In this document: positions 7,856 to 17,692 of the stretch, one piece after another
Position numbering within the stretch: the stretch's first letter is position 1
Layout of the letters: every line of letters starts with the position of its first letter
Source of the DNA: Mucilaginibacter sp. KACC 22063
GTDB taxonomy: Bacteria > Bacteroidota > Bacteroidia > Sphingobacteriales > Sphingobacteriaceae
Assembly (NCBI RefSeq): GCF_028736115.1
Contig: NZ_CP117877.1
Location: 2,356,001-2,420,000 of the forward strand
DNA length: 64,000 nucleotides
Direction of reading: 5' to 3'
Notes under the pieces: model-generated
Told to the model about the DNA's origin: nothing
The model's input: only the letters and a program-made list of their open reading frames with translations
Databases searched by the model: none
Made by a program: the position numbers and the translations under genes

Positions 7856-10800
7856 ATGCAAAAAAACACTGCTTTTGCAAAGGGGGCTTTCTGTACCCTG
7901 TTTTCACGATTTTCAAGAAGTAAATTACTCTTTATCATGAGATTAAGCTTTTTTTGTGCTGCTGCGCTTTTCTTTAGTTTACAGGTATTTGCCGCTGGTA
8001 GCACCCGAGGTCAGTCGCTCACAGATGTAAAAGTAACCCTGTCAGTACAAAATGTACCTTTAAAAACAGCCCTGAGAAAATTACAGGATGCATCGGGCCT
8101 TAGCATTTTTTATCCGTCAAACAAAGTTGCTCCATTTCAAAGTGTTTCGCTTCCTGCCGGTACGCGCTCGGTAGCGGATGCGCTTAACTTATTACTTGAA
8201 AACACCGGTCTCGATTATCAGCAGGATAACGGTAAAGTAATCTTGTTTGAAAAGAAGGCCAATGCAACTCCTGTTTCAAATAGGTTCGAGCAAGCCCGCC
8301 GCGTTAATGGTTTTGTAACCGACGATAATCACCAGCCATTACCAGGTGTAACCGTACGAGTGAAAAACAGCCAGAGAACTAGTACTGCTACAGATGCTAA
8401 TGGACACTTTCACCTGGACCTTGAAAACGGAGATAATGTTTTAATTTTTAGTTTTATAGGATATAAAACTCAGGAAATTGCAGTAGGAGACCGTACCTCA
8501 TTTGAAGTAACCATGCAGCCGGTGACTGGCTCACTTGATGAGGTGCAGGTAATTGCATACGGTACTACTACACGGCGTTATAACACCGGATCTGTAAGCT
8601 CAATTACGTCAAAAGATCTGGGTAAAGAAACAGTAAATAACCCATTAACAGCTTTACAGGGCCGACTTCCGGGTGTACAGATCACGCAGGATAACGGTTT
8701 GCCGGGTTCGGGTGTGCGCACCAGTATACGCGGTGCGGGTACGGGTACAATTTCATCTGCCGGTTTTTTACCGCTTTATGTAATTGACGGCGTTCCGTTT
8801 ACACTGTTTAACGGCGGTGTACCAGCTACCGACAACCTGAATGCCTATGGTGTATCTGGTGCAAATGGTGGTGTAAGCCCTTTCAGTGTTATTGCGCCTG
8901 AAGACATTGAACGAATAGATGTATTAAAAGATGCAGACGCTACAGCCATATATGGTTCGCGCGGTGCAAACGGTGTAATCTTAATTACAACCAAGAAAGG
9001 CCGTGCCGGACGTACTACGGTAAACGTTAACGCTTATACCGGTATAACACAGGTCAATCATTATATACCGATGATGAGTACAGCTGATTATCTGGCCATG
9101 CGTAAAGCTGCCTATGCTAATGCCAATGTAACACCAACGGCTACAAATGCACCAGATCTGGTTACCTGGAGCCAGACAGATAATACAGACTGGCAAAAAT
9201 ACTTTATAGGGCATACTGCGCACAATAGTAACGTGAATGCGTCAGTGTCAGGCGGTGATGCACAAAACAGCTTTCTGTTTACTTCAACTTATCGTAAAGA
9301 TGGGACGGTGTATGGTAATGATTTTGATGCTACTACATTTTCGGGCCGCCTCAATGCCAGTCATAAAAGTGCTAATGGCCGGTTTAGCATTGATGCATCT
9401 GCAAATTATTCATATATGGGTACTGTTTTACCAAATACGGATCTATCATCCTTATATAATTTGCCGCCTAACTATCCGCTTTATAATGCCAATGGTAGCG
9501 TAAACTGGACAGTTACCAGCCCGCTTTCTTATTATTTACAAACTACCAAGGCACAAACCACTAATTTGCTTACCAACTTAAACTTTAGCTATAAAATATT
9601 GCCGGGCCTTGTTGCGCGAGCTAACCTTGGTTACACATTAACCCGTCTTAAACAACAGCAGGCTAATCCAGCCAGTGCGCAAAACCCTGCTTTCAGCAAC
9701 ATTAGCACCTTAAATTATACCGATAATGATAATAACAATTACATTATTGAACCGCAGCTTGAATATCAGAAAAATATAGGTAAAGGCAAGTTACAGGCAC
9801 TTGTTGGTACTACTTTCCAGCAAACTAAAGCTACAGGCTTATCTCTTACAGGTACGGGCTATAGCAACGAGGCGCTTATTTATTCTTTAACAGCAGCCTC
9901 TACTGTAACTACATCTTACAATAACAACTCAACTTATAAATACACTGCAGCTTTTGGTCGCTTAAATTATAATTGGGAAGACAAATATATAGTGGATGGT
10001 ACCTTCCGTCGAGATGGTTCATCAAGATTTGGTGCTAACAACCGCTTCGGTAATTTTGGCGCCGTGGGTGCTTCATGGATTTTTACCCAGGAAGATTTCA
10101 TGAAACAGTTTGATGTGCTAAGCTTTGGTAAATTACGCACCAGCTACGGTTTAACAGGTAATGATCAAATACCTGATTACCAATATTATTCTTTATATGG
10201 CGTTGGCGGTTCTAATACCGCATACAATGGCACACCATCTTTGTTTCCTACCAATATTGCCAATCCTGATCTAAAATGGGAAACTACCAAGAAACTGGAT
10301 ATTGCAGCAGAGCTTGGCTTTTTGCATGATCGTATTTTACTTAAAGTGGATTACTATCGCAACCGGACATCTAACCCGCTTAATTATGTGCCGGTTCCTT
10401 CTCAAACAGGTACAACCAGCTACCTCGGAAACTTAAACGCAACATTGCAAAACAAAGGTTGGGAGTTTGAATTAAACACGATTAATGTTGCGAGCAAAGA
10501 CTTCCGTTGGAACACCTCATTAAACCTTACTATCCGACGCAATAAGCTGTTGGCGTTCCCTAATCTAGCTACATCCAGCTATGCGAATACTTTTATTATT
10601 GGACAACCTACAGATATTGTTCTGCTATATCATTATACCGGTCCAGACCCTAAAACAGGTTTGCCAACCTTCCAGGATAAGAACGGTGATGGAGCAATTA
10701 CTTACGCTAATGACAGGTTTGTGGCGCCTTACGGGCATCCTTTTTACGGTGGCATAACCAATAGCTTTAGCTACAAAGGATTCCAGTTTGATATTACATT

Positions 10801-11251
10801 CCAGTACAACCATCGTTATGGGTATAAAAACGGAACATTATCTACCAATTTCAACCCGTACGGATATACTTTCACCAACCAAAGCACAGAAATACTTAAC
10901 CGTTGGACACAACCAGGCAGCACCGGATATTTCCCTGTCGCTTCTGTAAACGGCAGCCCGCTTTATAGTACTTTATACAGCTCTGATTATAACTGGGGTG
11001 ATGCCTCATTTGTGAAATTAAAAACAGCCAGCATGAGCTATACATTGCCAAAAAATTGGGTAAATCACTTAAGCATGGCATCTGCCTCTGTATATCTGCA
11101 AGGGCAAAACTTATTCACCTGGGCGAAGCAAAAATATACCTACGATCCGGAAACGGCTGTACCAGGTACAGGCTCATCATTGGGAACAGGGCAGTTTATG
11201 GCATTGCCACAGCTACGCACTATTGTTCTTGGTATAAATTGTTCATTTTAA
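7856..11251 (+). CDS. SusC/RagA TonB-dependent receptor with STN signalling domain
   Basis: A 1131-aa outer-membrane transporter. The N terminus has a signal segment around residues 25-47; ATG at 7938 is an alternative start giving a more conventional signal peptide. A secretin/TonB N-terminal (STN) domain follows at about 58-133, a carboxypeptidase-regulatory-like domain at about 149-235, and the plug with DATAIYGSRGANGVILITTKKG at about 245-355. The 22-strand barrel ends in an aromatic residue (GINCSF). The STN domain marks it as a transducer for the upstream FecR. It is paired with SusD 11 bp downstream. The substrate is unknown; no glycoside hydrolase is in this unit, so a peptide or other nutrient is possible. 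Confidence 0.93.
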   Translation: MQKNTAFAKGAFCTLFSRFSRSKLLFIMRLSFFCAAALFFSLQVFAAGSTRGQSLTDVKVTLSVQNVPLKTALRKLQDASGLSIFYPSNKVAPFQSVSLPAGTRSVADALNLLLENTGLDYQQDNGKVILFEKKANATPVSNRFEQARRVNGFVTDDNHQPLPGVTVRVKNSQRTSTATDANGHFHLDLENGDNVLIFSFIGYKTQEIAVGDRTSFEVTMQPVTGSLDEVQVIAYGTTTRRYNTGSVSSITSKDLGKETVNNPLTALQGRLPGVQITQDNGLPGSGVRTSIRGAGTGTISSAGFLPLYVIDGVPFTLFNGGVPATDNLNAYGVSGANGGVSPFSVIAPEDIERIDVLKDADATAIYGSRGANGVILITTKKGRAGRTTVNVNAYTGITQVNHYIPMMSTADYLAMRKAAYANANVTPTATNAPDLVTWSQTDNTDWQKYFIGHTAHNSNVNASVSGGDAQNSFLFTSTYRKDGTVYGNDFDATTFSGRLNASHKSANGRFSIDASANYSYMGTVLPNTDLSSLYNLPPNYPLYNANGSVNWTVTSPLSYYLQTTKAQTTNLLTNLNFSYKILPGLVARANLGYTLTRLKQQQANPASAQNPAFSNISTLNYTDNDNNNYIIEPQLEYQKNIGKGKLQALVGTTFQQTKATGLSLTGTGYSNEALIYSLTAASTVTTSYNNNSTYKYTAAFGRLNYNWEDKYIVDGTFRRDGSSRFGANNRFGNFGAVGASWIFTQEDFMKQFDVLSFGKLRTSYGLTGNDQIPDYQYYSLYGVGGSNTAYNGTPSLFPTNIANPDLKWETTKKLDIAAELGFLHDRILLKVDYYRNRTSNPLNYVPVPSQTGTTSYLGNLNATLQNKGWEFELNTINVASKDFRWNTSLNLTIRRNKLLAFPNLATSSYANTFIIGQPTDIVLLYHYTGPDPKTGLPTFQDKNGDGAITYANDRFVAPYGHPFYGGITNSFSYKGFQFDITFQYNHRYGYKNGTLSTNFNPYGYTFTNQSTEILNRWTQPGSTGYFPVASVNGSPLYSTLYSSDYNWGDASFVKLKTASMSYTLPKNWVNHLSMASASVYLQGQNLFTWAKQKYTYDPETAVPGTGSSLGTGQFMALPQLRTIVLGINCSF

Positions 11252-11262
11252 TCGCTAACCTC

Positions 11263-12645
11263 ATGAAATTAAGATATATTTCTTCATTAATTGCTCCCTC
11301 TTTATTTACTGTCATGTTGTTATTCAGCACATCATGCAAAAAATATGTAGATGTGGGTGTATCACCAAATCTGGTATCAACTACACAGGCCTTTAATTCT
11401 GATGCCTCTGCTACCAGCACTATAGTTTCCTTATATTCTTATTATCCTACCACAAGTGGTATAAGGTATGCAAGCGTTTTAGGCGGCATATCATCAGACG
11501 AAATGCAGTATACCAGTTCTGATGCCAGTGTACAGCAGTTTGCACAGGATGCATTGGTAAACACTAATTCATACAGTGAAAACTATCTTTGGAGTTATGC
11601 ATATCAGGTTGTAAGAGAAACAAATCTGGCTATCAACGGAATAAACAGTTCAGCTTCTATCACTGCTGCTACCAAAAACCAATTACTTGGCGAGGCTAAG
11701 TTTATGCGGGCTTTCACTTATTTCTACCTGGTAAATTTCTTCGGTGGTGTGCCGCTTTCGCTTGATCCCGTTGAGCTTAATAATGCAACACTGCCACGCG
11801 CCACTACACAGGCAGTTTACACACAAATTATAACAGATCTGAAAGATGCGGTTAATTTGCTTCCTGCTAATTATGCAGGTATTGCAAATTTTAAAGCAAG
11901 GCCAAATAAATGGGCAGCAGCAGCTTTACTGGCACGTGTATACCTGTATAATAAAGATTATGTAAATGCAGAGGCTTTGTCTACCCAGGTTATAGGTTCA
12001 GGCACGTACACTCTGCCTGCACCTGCAAGTGCTTTTATCAATACCAGTCCAGAGGTGATACTGCAGTTTGCTACTCAATTCGGTTATTCTATTTTCGGAT
12101 CGCCTTTTGGTGCGGCTAATACCAGCACCAACGTGGTACTGCCTACTTACGCTTTGTATCCAAACTTTACAAAATTGTTTGAAAAAGGGGATACCCGTAA
12201 AACAAACTGGGTTGATTCGCTAAACTATAACGGTACCAAATATTACCGCATAGCGAAATATAAACTCGCTACTGCAACAGCCGGAAACGAATACAACGTG
12301 GTATTGCGACTTGCCGAGCAGTATTTGATCCGTGCCGAAGCCCGTGCACAGCAAGGTAATATTGCCGGTGCACAGGCCGATATTAACGTTGTGCGTACAC
12401 GTGCCGGACTTTCAAATACAACTGCTGCTACACAAGGCGATCTTTTAACCGCTATTGCCGCCGAGCGTAAGGTAGAGCTATTTGGTGAGCTTGCACACCG
12501 TTGGTTTGATTTGAAGCGTACCGGGCAAACAGGTAAAGTTTTAAGTCCGCTTAAACCTACCTATAAAGCAACTTCAGATTTATTCCCCATTCCTTACAGT
12601 CAGTTGCTTATTAATCCGGCACTTAATCAAAATCCAGGCTATTAA
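11263..12645 (+). CDS. SusD/RagB-family nutrient-binding lipoprotein
   Basis: A 460-aa surface lipoprotein that forms the lid of the SusC barrel. I use ATG at 11263 because it gives a lipoprotein signal (LLFSTSC, lipobox Cys about residue 19); the frame runs open further upstream but inside susC. TPR-like helices and the C-terminal motif (ELFGELAHRWFDLKRTG, ending NPALNQNPGY) are typical of the family. It is transcribed with the preceding SusC. Confidence 0.93.
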   Translation: MKLRYISSLIAPSLFTVMLLFSTSCKKYVDVGVSPNLVSTTQAFNSDASATSTIVSLYSYYPTTSGIRYASVLGGISSDEMQYTSSDASVQQFAQDALVNTNSYSENYLWSYAYQVVRETNLAINGINSSASITAATKNQLLGEAKFMRAFTYFYLVNFFGGVPLSLDPVELNNATLPRATTQAVYTQIITDLKDAVNLLPANYAGIANFKARPNKWAAAALLARVYLYNKDYVNAEALSTQVIGSGTYTLPAPASAFINTSPEVILQFATQFGYSIFGSPFGAANTSTNVVLPTYALYPNFTKLFEKGDTRKTNWVDSLNYNGTKYYRIAKYKLATATAGNEYNVVLRLAEQYLIRAEARAQQGNIAGAQADINVVRTRAGLSNTTAATQGDLLTAIAAERKVELFGELAHRWFDLKRTGQTGKVLSPLKPTYKATSDLFPIPYSQLLINPALNQNPGY

Positions 12646-12677
12646 TAAATTTCCCATTACACTAAACGTAAAACTAT

Positions 12678-14198
12678 ATGAAAAACAAAACTAATATCAC
12701 TACCTACCGCCGTGCGGTAGCTGTATTTGGTTTGATGGCTGTTGCTACCTGTACATCTTTGGTTGCAAATGCACAAACCACTAAGGAGCAGCAGATGCGT
12801 GAGCATTTATCTAAATTGATGTCTTCAAAAGATTCAACAGATAAGCAGGCACTGTATACAGAACTTCATCAGTTGGCAGCCAGTAATAATGAGCTTGATA
12901 TGATGATGGCATCTAACTATTATTACCAGTTAGGACGCACAAAGGTGGTCGATTCGCTCGGAAAAGCCGAACTGCAAAAATTCCCTAAAGGGTTCGCAGC
13001 CCGTCGAGAAGCTGTGGAGCCGGTTTATAAAGAAACTACGGCAAAGGGTATGGAGCAGGCATACTTAAAATGGGTGGCTGCTTTCCCACCTGAAAAATTC
13101 AGGACAGGAGCCGTAGAAGACGATCTACAATATGATTATGTGCGCTCGGCTATAGCTAACCTTTATGCTAAAGAAAAAAATACTGCTAAGGCTATTCAAT
13201 ACATTAATGAATTAGCAGTAGACTTCTGGAAAGGAAACGCTTACATGGGCATCTCCAATATTTTTTATGCAAACGGCGATCTGCCCCTTGCTGAAAAATA
13301 TGGCCGAATGGCTATGGAAAACGCCGACTCTTACCGGGACGGTAAAAAAGGAGATAGTAATGCAGCTAAGTTTGCCGCATCAGGTTACCCTGGTTTGGCA
13401 AGCGCTTATGCCAATATTTTGTTTGAAGAAAAGAAGTACAACGAAGCGCTGCAATATTCAGAAAAGGCCTATAAGGAATCCAAAGGTTTCAATCCGCAGA
13501 TCAGTTACCGGTATGCACAGATCTTGATCGGGCTTAATCGTTCTGCTGAAGCTTACCCAATACTTGAAGCGGTGGTAAAATCTGGAAGAGCCAATCCGGA
13601 AATGGCTAAAACATTTAAAGAGCAATACATTAAAAAGAACGGGAGTGATGCAGGATATGAGCAGTTCGCTGCATCGCTGCGTAAGGCCTATTTGGATGAT
13701 TTGCAAAAACGCTTAAACCACGATATGGTTAAAGAACAAGCGGCTCAATTTACTTTAACAGACCTTAATGGTAAGAGCGTTTCGTTAAGCGATTACAAAG
13801 GTAAAGTGGTTATACTTGATTTTTGGGCTACCTGGTGCGGGCCGTGCAAGGCTTCATTCCCGGCGATGCAAATGGCACAAAATAAATTTGCCAATGACCC
13901 TAATGTGCAATTCTTATTTATTCATACATGGGAGCGTGTGCCCGACGCAACTACCGATGCCCGCAATTACATCACAGAACATAAGTTTAATTTTGAAGTG
14001 CTGATGGATCTGCGAGATAAAGTGACGAAGAAGAATAATGTGGTAAGCAGTTATAACGTGAATGGCATCCCTGCCAAGTTTGTTATTGACCCTGATGGTA
14101 ATATCCGCTTTAAACTTACAGGCTTTGATGGAAGTAACGAAGCTGCTGTTGACGAATTGTCCTTAATGATTGAAATGGCTAAGAAAACGAAAGCTTAG
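12678..14198 (+). CDS. Secreted TPR and TlpA-like thioredoxin protein
   Basis: A 506-aa exported protein with a signal peptide ending near ANAQT (about residue 33). Residues about 40-340 are helical and TPR-like. The C-terminal thioredoxin fold of the TlpA/ResA type starts near 355, with catalytic W386-C387-G-P-C390 and the cis-Pro segment NGIPAKFVID. It is probably a periplasmic thiol-disulfide reductase. It follows susD by 32 bp and precedes a strong terminator, so it is the last gene of the sigma-linked susCD unit. TlpA-like proteins often accompany SusCD pairs in this phylum. A link to the split DsbD encoded just downstream, which could supply its electrons, is inference. Confidence 0.87.
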   Translation: MKNKTNITTYRRAVAVFGLMAVATCTSLVANAQTTKEQQMREHLSKLMSSKDSTDKQALYTELHQLAASNNELDMMMASNYYYQLGRTKVVDSLGKAELQKFPKGFAARREAVEPVYKETTAKGMEQAYLKWVAAFPPEKFRTGAVEDDLQYDYVRSAIANLYAKEKNTAKAIQYINELAVDFWKGNAYMGISNIFYANGDLPLAEKYGRMAMENADSYRDGKKGDSNAAKFAASGYPGLASAYANILFEEKKYNEALQYSEKAYKESKGFNPQISYRYAQILIGLNRSAEAYPILEAVVKSGRANPEMAKTFKEQYIKKNGSDAGYEQFAASLRKAYLDDLQKRLNHDMVKEQAAQFTLTDLNGKSVSLSDYKGKVVILDFWATWCGPCKASFPAMQMAQNKFANDPNVQFLFIHTWERVPDATTDARNYITEHKFNFEVLMDLRDKVTKKNNVVSSYNVNGIPAKFVIDPDGNIRFKLTGFDGSNEAAVDELSLMIEMAKKTKA

Positions 14199-14225
14199 CA
14201 AATAGTTGATTAATGTTTAAATGTG

Positions 14226-14258
14226 AAAGAGTGGTACTGGTTACCACTCTTTTTTTTA
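14226..14258 (+). terminator. Intrinsic terminator after the TlpA-like gene
   Basis: An 11-bp stem (14226-14236 with 14242-14252) with a 5-nt loop, running into eight or more Ts. Confidence 0.9.
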
Positions 14259-14287
14259 TTCTATTATTTCTGGGACGATACAATAAA

Positions 14288-14317
14288 AAAAGCACCCTGC
14301 CACGCAGTAGTGCTTTT
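14288..14317 (-). terminator. Intrinsic terminator after dsbD
   Basis: Outer stem AAAAGCAC/GTGCTTTT (14288-14295 with 14310-14317) and inner CTGC/GCAG. In the minus direction it runs into a stretch of Ts. Confidence 0.75.
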
Positions 14318-14357
14318 ACTTAACTAAACTAACGTATTTAAAGAACAATTGTGGGTT

Positions 14358-15977
14358 TTAATGTTGTTGGTAAGCTGCTAATCCGCTTTTTAAATATTCC
14401 AGGTACTTTGGCACATCAAAAATGGCGCCTTGCGGATCCACCAACGGTTGTTGTGTAACCGGGTCAAGCAGTACATAAAATGGTTGCGAATTGGCCCGGA
14501 ACTTACTGGTTTGTAAATAGCTGTATAGGTTACCTATTGTCTTAAGCTTACGGCCTTCAGGCGTAGTTTTTTGTTCGGCTTGTGATAAGTCGGTCTTATC
14601 ATCTACATATAACTGAATAAGCACATAATCTTCGTTAATGCACTTGGCTACCTGAGGGTCTGTCCATACGCTGGCTTCCATCTTACGGCAGTTCACGCAG
14701 GCATGTCCGGTAAAATCAATCATCACAGGCTTGTGCATTTTTTTTGCATAAGCAAGTCCCTCTTCATAATCAAAGAAGGGATTAAAGCCTTTAGGCTTAT
14801 CAAACAGATCTGCATATTTATGCGGACCTGAGTCAGTAACAGTTACCTGGTTGCTTATGCCAGAAGATAAATCAAAATCCTGTGTAGCCATAGGCGGCAG
14901 AAACGCAGAGATCGATTTTAAAGGTGCTCCCCATAAGCCTGGAACCATGTACAGTGTAAAAGAAAGCACTATAATAGCCAGGAATAATCTTGGTACTGAA
15001 ATATGGCTTAGCGGACTATCATGACTAAGTGTAAGCTTGCCTAAAAGGTAAAAGCCCATTAGTGCAAAAATTACGATCCAAAGCACTAAAAATACTTCGC
15101 GGTCAAACCAATGCCAGTGATAAGCAAGATCCACATTAGAAAGGAATTTGAATGCAAATGCCAGTTCAAGAAAACCCAATACCACTTTTACACTATTCAA
15201 CCAGCCACCAGAACGCGGTAACGCATTCATCCATCCGGGGAACATAGCAAATAAGGCAAACGGTAAGGCAAGGGCAAGCGAAAAACCAAACATACCCACA
15301 GCTGGGCCTAACAAAGCTCCGGTGGTAGCAGCCTGTACCAATAATGTACCTATAATAGGGCCAGTGCAGCTAAATGAAACTAAGGATAGGGTAGCCGCCA
15401 TAAAGAATATCCCGGCAAGGCCTCCTTTATCAGATTTTGCATCAAGTTTATTAACCCATGAATTAGGTAATGTAATTTCAAATGCTCCTAAAAAAGATGC
15501 CGCAAAGGCCACCAGTAACAGGAAAAAGAAGAAATTAAATACACCATTTGTAGATAAGCTGTTCAAGGTATCGGCACCAAATATTACGGTTATAATTAAG
15601 CCAAGAACAACATAGATCACAATAATGCTGACCCCATAAATAATGGCCTTGCCTACACCTTTACCTTTTTCTGCGCCTTTGGTGAAAAAGCTTACCGTCA
15701 TGGGCAGCATAGGGAAGATACACGGCATCAGGATAGCAGCGAAGCCACCAAGCAATCCTGCGATGAAAATAGTCCACAGCGTTTGTTTTTTAGCCCTGTG
15801 ATCAACTTTTTTAGCCGCTTTTTTGACGGTCTTAATGGTATCAGCCGGTTTAGCTGCCTGAACGGGTGTAAACTCAACGCCTTGTGTTGAAACAGTATCC
15901 TGGGCTAAAGCAGGATGTGCATAGCCAATTACAGATAAAGTAATCGATAAAATCAGGAGGATAATTGTATTTTTCAC
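14358..15977 (-). CDS. dsbD: Thiol:disulfide interchange protein DsbD, membrane and thioredoxin domains
   Basis: A 539-aa inner-membrane electron transporter. A signal sequence (1-25) and a charged linker lead to eight predicted membrane helices (about 66-345). The transmembrane cysteine pair is C86 (LMPCIFPM) and C204 (SFSCTGPIIG). The C-terminal thioredoxin-like domain has C427-V-N-C430 (GHACVNCRKM). It passes electrons from cytoplasmic thioredoxin to periplasmic acceptors. The N-terminal periplasmic alpha domain of classical DsbD is not in this protein; a separate gene 20 bp upstream supplies it. Confidence 0.93.
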   Translation of the reverse strand: MKNTIILLILSITLSVIGYAHPALAQDTVSTQGVEFTPVQAAKPADTIKTVKKAAKKVDHRAKKQTLWTIFIAGLLGGFAAILMPCIFPMLPMTVSFFTKGAEKGKGVGKAIIYGVSIIVIYVVLGLIITVIFGADTLNSLSTNGVFNFFFFLLLVAFAASFLGAFEITLPNSWVNKLDAKSDKGGLAGIFFMAATLSLVSFSCTGPIIGTLLVQAATTGALLGPAVGMFGFSLALALPFALFAMFPGWMNALPRSGGWLNSVKVVLGFLELAFAFKFLSNVDLAYHWHWFDREVFLVLWIVIFALMGFYLLGKLTLSHDSPLSHISVPRLFLAIIVLSFTLYMVPGLWGAPLKSISAFLPPMATQDFDLSSGISNQVTVTDSGPHKYADLFDKPKGFNPFFDYEEGLAYAKKMHKPVMIDFTGHACVNCRKMEASVWTDPQVAKCINEDYVLIQLYVDDKTDLSQAEQKTTPEGRKLKTIGNLYSYLQTSKFRANSQPFYVLLDPVTQQPLVDPQGAIFDVPKYLEYLKSGLAAYQQH

Positions 15978-15997
15978 TATTAAATAATAATCATCCG

Positions 15998-16450
15998 TTA
16001 TTTAACTTCAACACTAAATTCAATATCTTCCGGCGGAAGGCATTTCTGGTCGTTACAAGTCATATATTCAAGGCTACCCTTAACAACTACTTTACCTTTG
16101 CCGTTCAGCTTCACTTTTTGCTGAAAGATCACCGACTTTTCAAAGAAGCTTACTTCCATTCCGAAGGCTTTTTCCATGCGTGTTACAGGGGTAGGCTCAA
16201 TAGTTTTTCCTAATAGGGTATAAGCCTTCGAAGGCTCAAACTTAAAAGTAGTTTTTACAGGGCCGCCATCTTTAACATTTTGAGAATAAACGTGCCAGCC
16301 ATCATCAATCGTAGCTTTTACAAATACAACAGCTTCATTAGCATTCAACTTTTTAGCGGCATAACTCCAATGAACTGGTGTAAGTATTTGAGCGTGGGTA
16401 AAGCATGCAAACAGCATGAAGCAAATCAATAGGGGAAGGGATTTTTTCAT
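15998..16450 (-). CDS. DsbD alpha-domain protein (secreted, separate subunit)
   Basis: A 150-aa exported protein with a signal peptide (1-20, ending THAQ). The remainder matches the periplasmic N-terminal domain of DsbD, an immunoglobulin-like fold. A Cys pair lies in YMTCNDQKCLPP near the C terminus, equivalent to the exchange cysteines of DsbD alpha. It is encoded just ahead of the dsbD core gene, so the pair makes a two-polypeptide DsbD. It probably hands electrons to TlpA-like partners in the periplasm. Confidence 0.87.
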   Translation of the reverse strand: MKKSLPLLICFMLFACFTHAQILTPVHWSYAAKKLNANEAVVFVKATIDDGWHVYSQNVKDGGPVKTTFKFEPSKAYTLLGKTIEPTPVTRMEKAFGMEVSFFEKSVIFQQKVKLNGKGKVVVKGSLEYMTCNDQKCLPPEDIEFSVEVK

Positions 16451-16474
16451 TATAGTTTTATATTAGATTGTTTG

Positions 16475-17524
16475 TTAAAGCAATACAGGTTTGTCTAATC
16501 TGCTGATCGGATTAAACCCGGTAAATTTTACATCCGGAGCATAATAGCCGTCTTTCACAGGTTCCTGGCGCATTAGGTCGGTACTCAGGTATTTCTTGTT
16601 ACTATCACACAGTAAGGTTACCACTACGGCATCCGATCCTAATTGCTGCTGTAGTTTAATGGCACCAATTACATTAGCTCCTGACGATATACCTACTGCC
16701 AGGCCTAACTGGCTGGATAACTTTTGCGCCATCAGAATAGCATCACCGTCTGATGCCTGTATCACCTCGTCAAGCTCGTTCAGCTTCACAATAGCAGGTA
16801 TAAATTCATCAGAAATGCCTTGTATACGGTGTGTGCCAACTTTATAGCCGGTAGTTAGGGTAGGCGATTCGGCAGGCTCCAGCGGATGCACTTTTACAAG
16901 CGGGTTCATCATGCGCAGGCATTTGCCAACTCCCATTACTGTGCCGCCGGTACCTACACCTGCTACAAAGGCATCGGGCGTTAAACCTGTTGAAGCCAAC
17001 TGTTGCCATATCTCTTTGCCGGTGGTACGCTCGTGCGCTTCGGCATTGTAAGTGTTTTCAAACTGGCAGGGTAAGAAAACGCCGCCTTCGGCTGCCATCT
17101 TCTCGCTAAGCTTTATGCTGCCTAAAAAACCGCCCTGTTCTTTGCTTATCAAAATAACTTCGGCTCCAAGACTGCTGATAATATCAATACGTTCTTTGCT
17201 CAGCCAATTGGGCATAATAATTTTAACCTGGTGCCCAAGTGATTTACCTATGGCAGCAAAGGCAATACCTGTGTTACCGCTTGTTGCTTCAACAATGACA
17301 TCATCGGGCTGGATCTGCCCGGTTTCATAAGCTTTATGCAAAATATATAAAGCCATTCGGTCTTTAATGCTACCGGTAAGGTTATAGTGTTCACATTTTA
17401 CAAATATGCTGCCTGGTACACCTTTATATTCGTAGTTAAGCTTTAACATAGGGGTATTACCCACAAGGTGCCATAAATGCTCAAACAAACTATACTCTTT
17501 CACGGCCGGTGTTACTAATGACAT
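16475..17524 (-). CDS. PLP-dependent cysteine synthase / cystathionine beta-synthase-like enzyme
   Basis: A 349-aa fold-type II PLP enzyme. The PLP lysine is K54 in TGSIKDRMA. The substrate loop is [13 protein letters not shown], the phosphate-binding loop [10 protein letters not shown], and GISSGAN is near the C terminus. I start at ATG 17524 (MSLVTP); the frame extends 17 residues upstream without family similarity. The length suits O-acetylserine sulfhydrylase or the catalytic core of cystathionine beta-synthase; there are no C-terminal CBS domains. It is divergent from an Lrp regulator and lies 24 bp upstream of the dsbD-alpha gene on the same strand, possibly linking cysteine supply with thiol chemistry. 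The exact substrate is not resolved. Confidence 0.85.
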   Translation of the reverse strand: MSLVTPAVKEYSLFEHLWHLVGNTPMLKLNYEYKGVPGSIFVKCEHYNLTGSIKDRMALYILHKAYETGQIQPDDVIVEATSGNTGIAFAAIGKSLGHQVKIIMPNWLSKERIDIISSLGAEVILISKEQGGFLGSIKLSEKMAAEGGVFLPCQFENTYNAEAHERTTGKEIWQQLASTGLTPDAFVAGVGTGGTVMGVGKCLRMMNPLVKVHPLEPAESPTLTTGYKVGTHRIQGISDEFIPAIVKLNELDEVIQASDGDAILMAQKLSSQLGLAVGISSGANVIGAIKLQQQLGSDAVVVTLLCDSNKKYLSTDLMRQEPVKDGYYAPDVKFTGFNPISRLDKPVLL

Positions 17525-17692
17525 ATCACAAAAAATTATTTCGATAAAGTTCTGATTGTATTGTATATTTATCAATGCTTTAGTGTATATTCAATAATTT
17601 TTATTGTTAAATACTAATTTTATGATATTTTTTTCGGTTTCAGTATAAAAAGTGATATAGCGTATAGATTTTTTACAGTTTACTTCAATGAT

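Noticed and set aside
11056..11262. Longer N terminus for the first SusD, starting inside susC
   Set aside because: The extension lies in the coding region of susC and would hide the lipoprotein signal that begins at 11263.
15148..15615. Open frame of 155 codons on the plus strand inside dsbD
   Set aside because: It is antisense to a well-supported membrane protein gene and its translation has no family features; it is a shadow of the dsbD codons.
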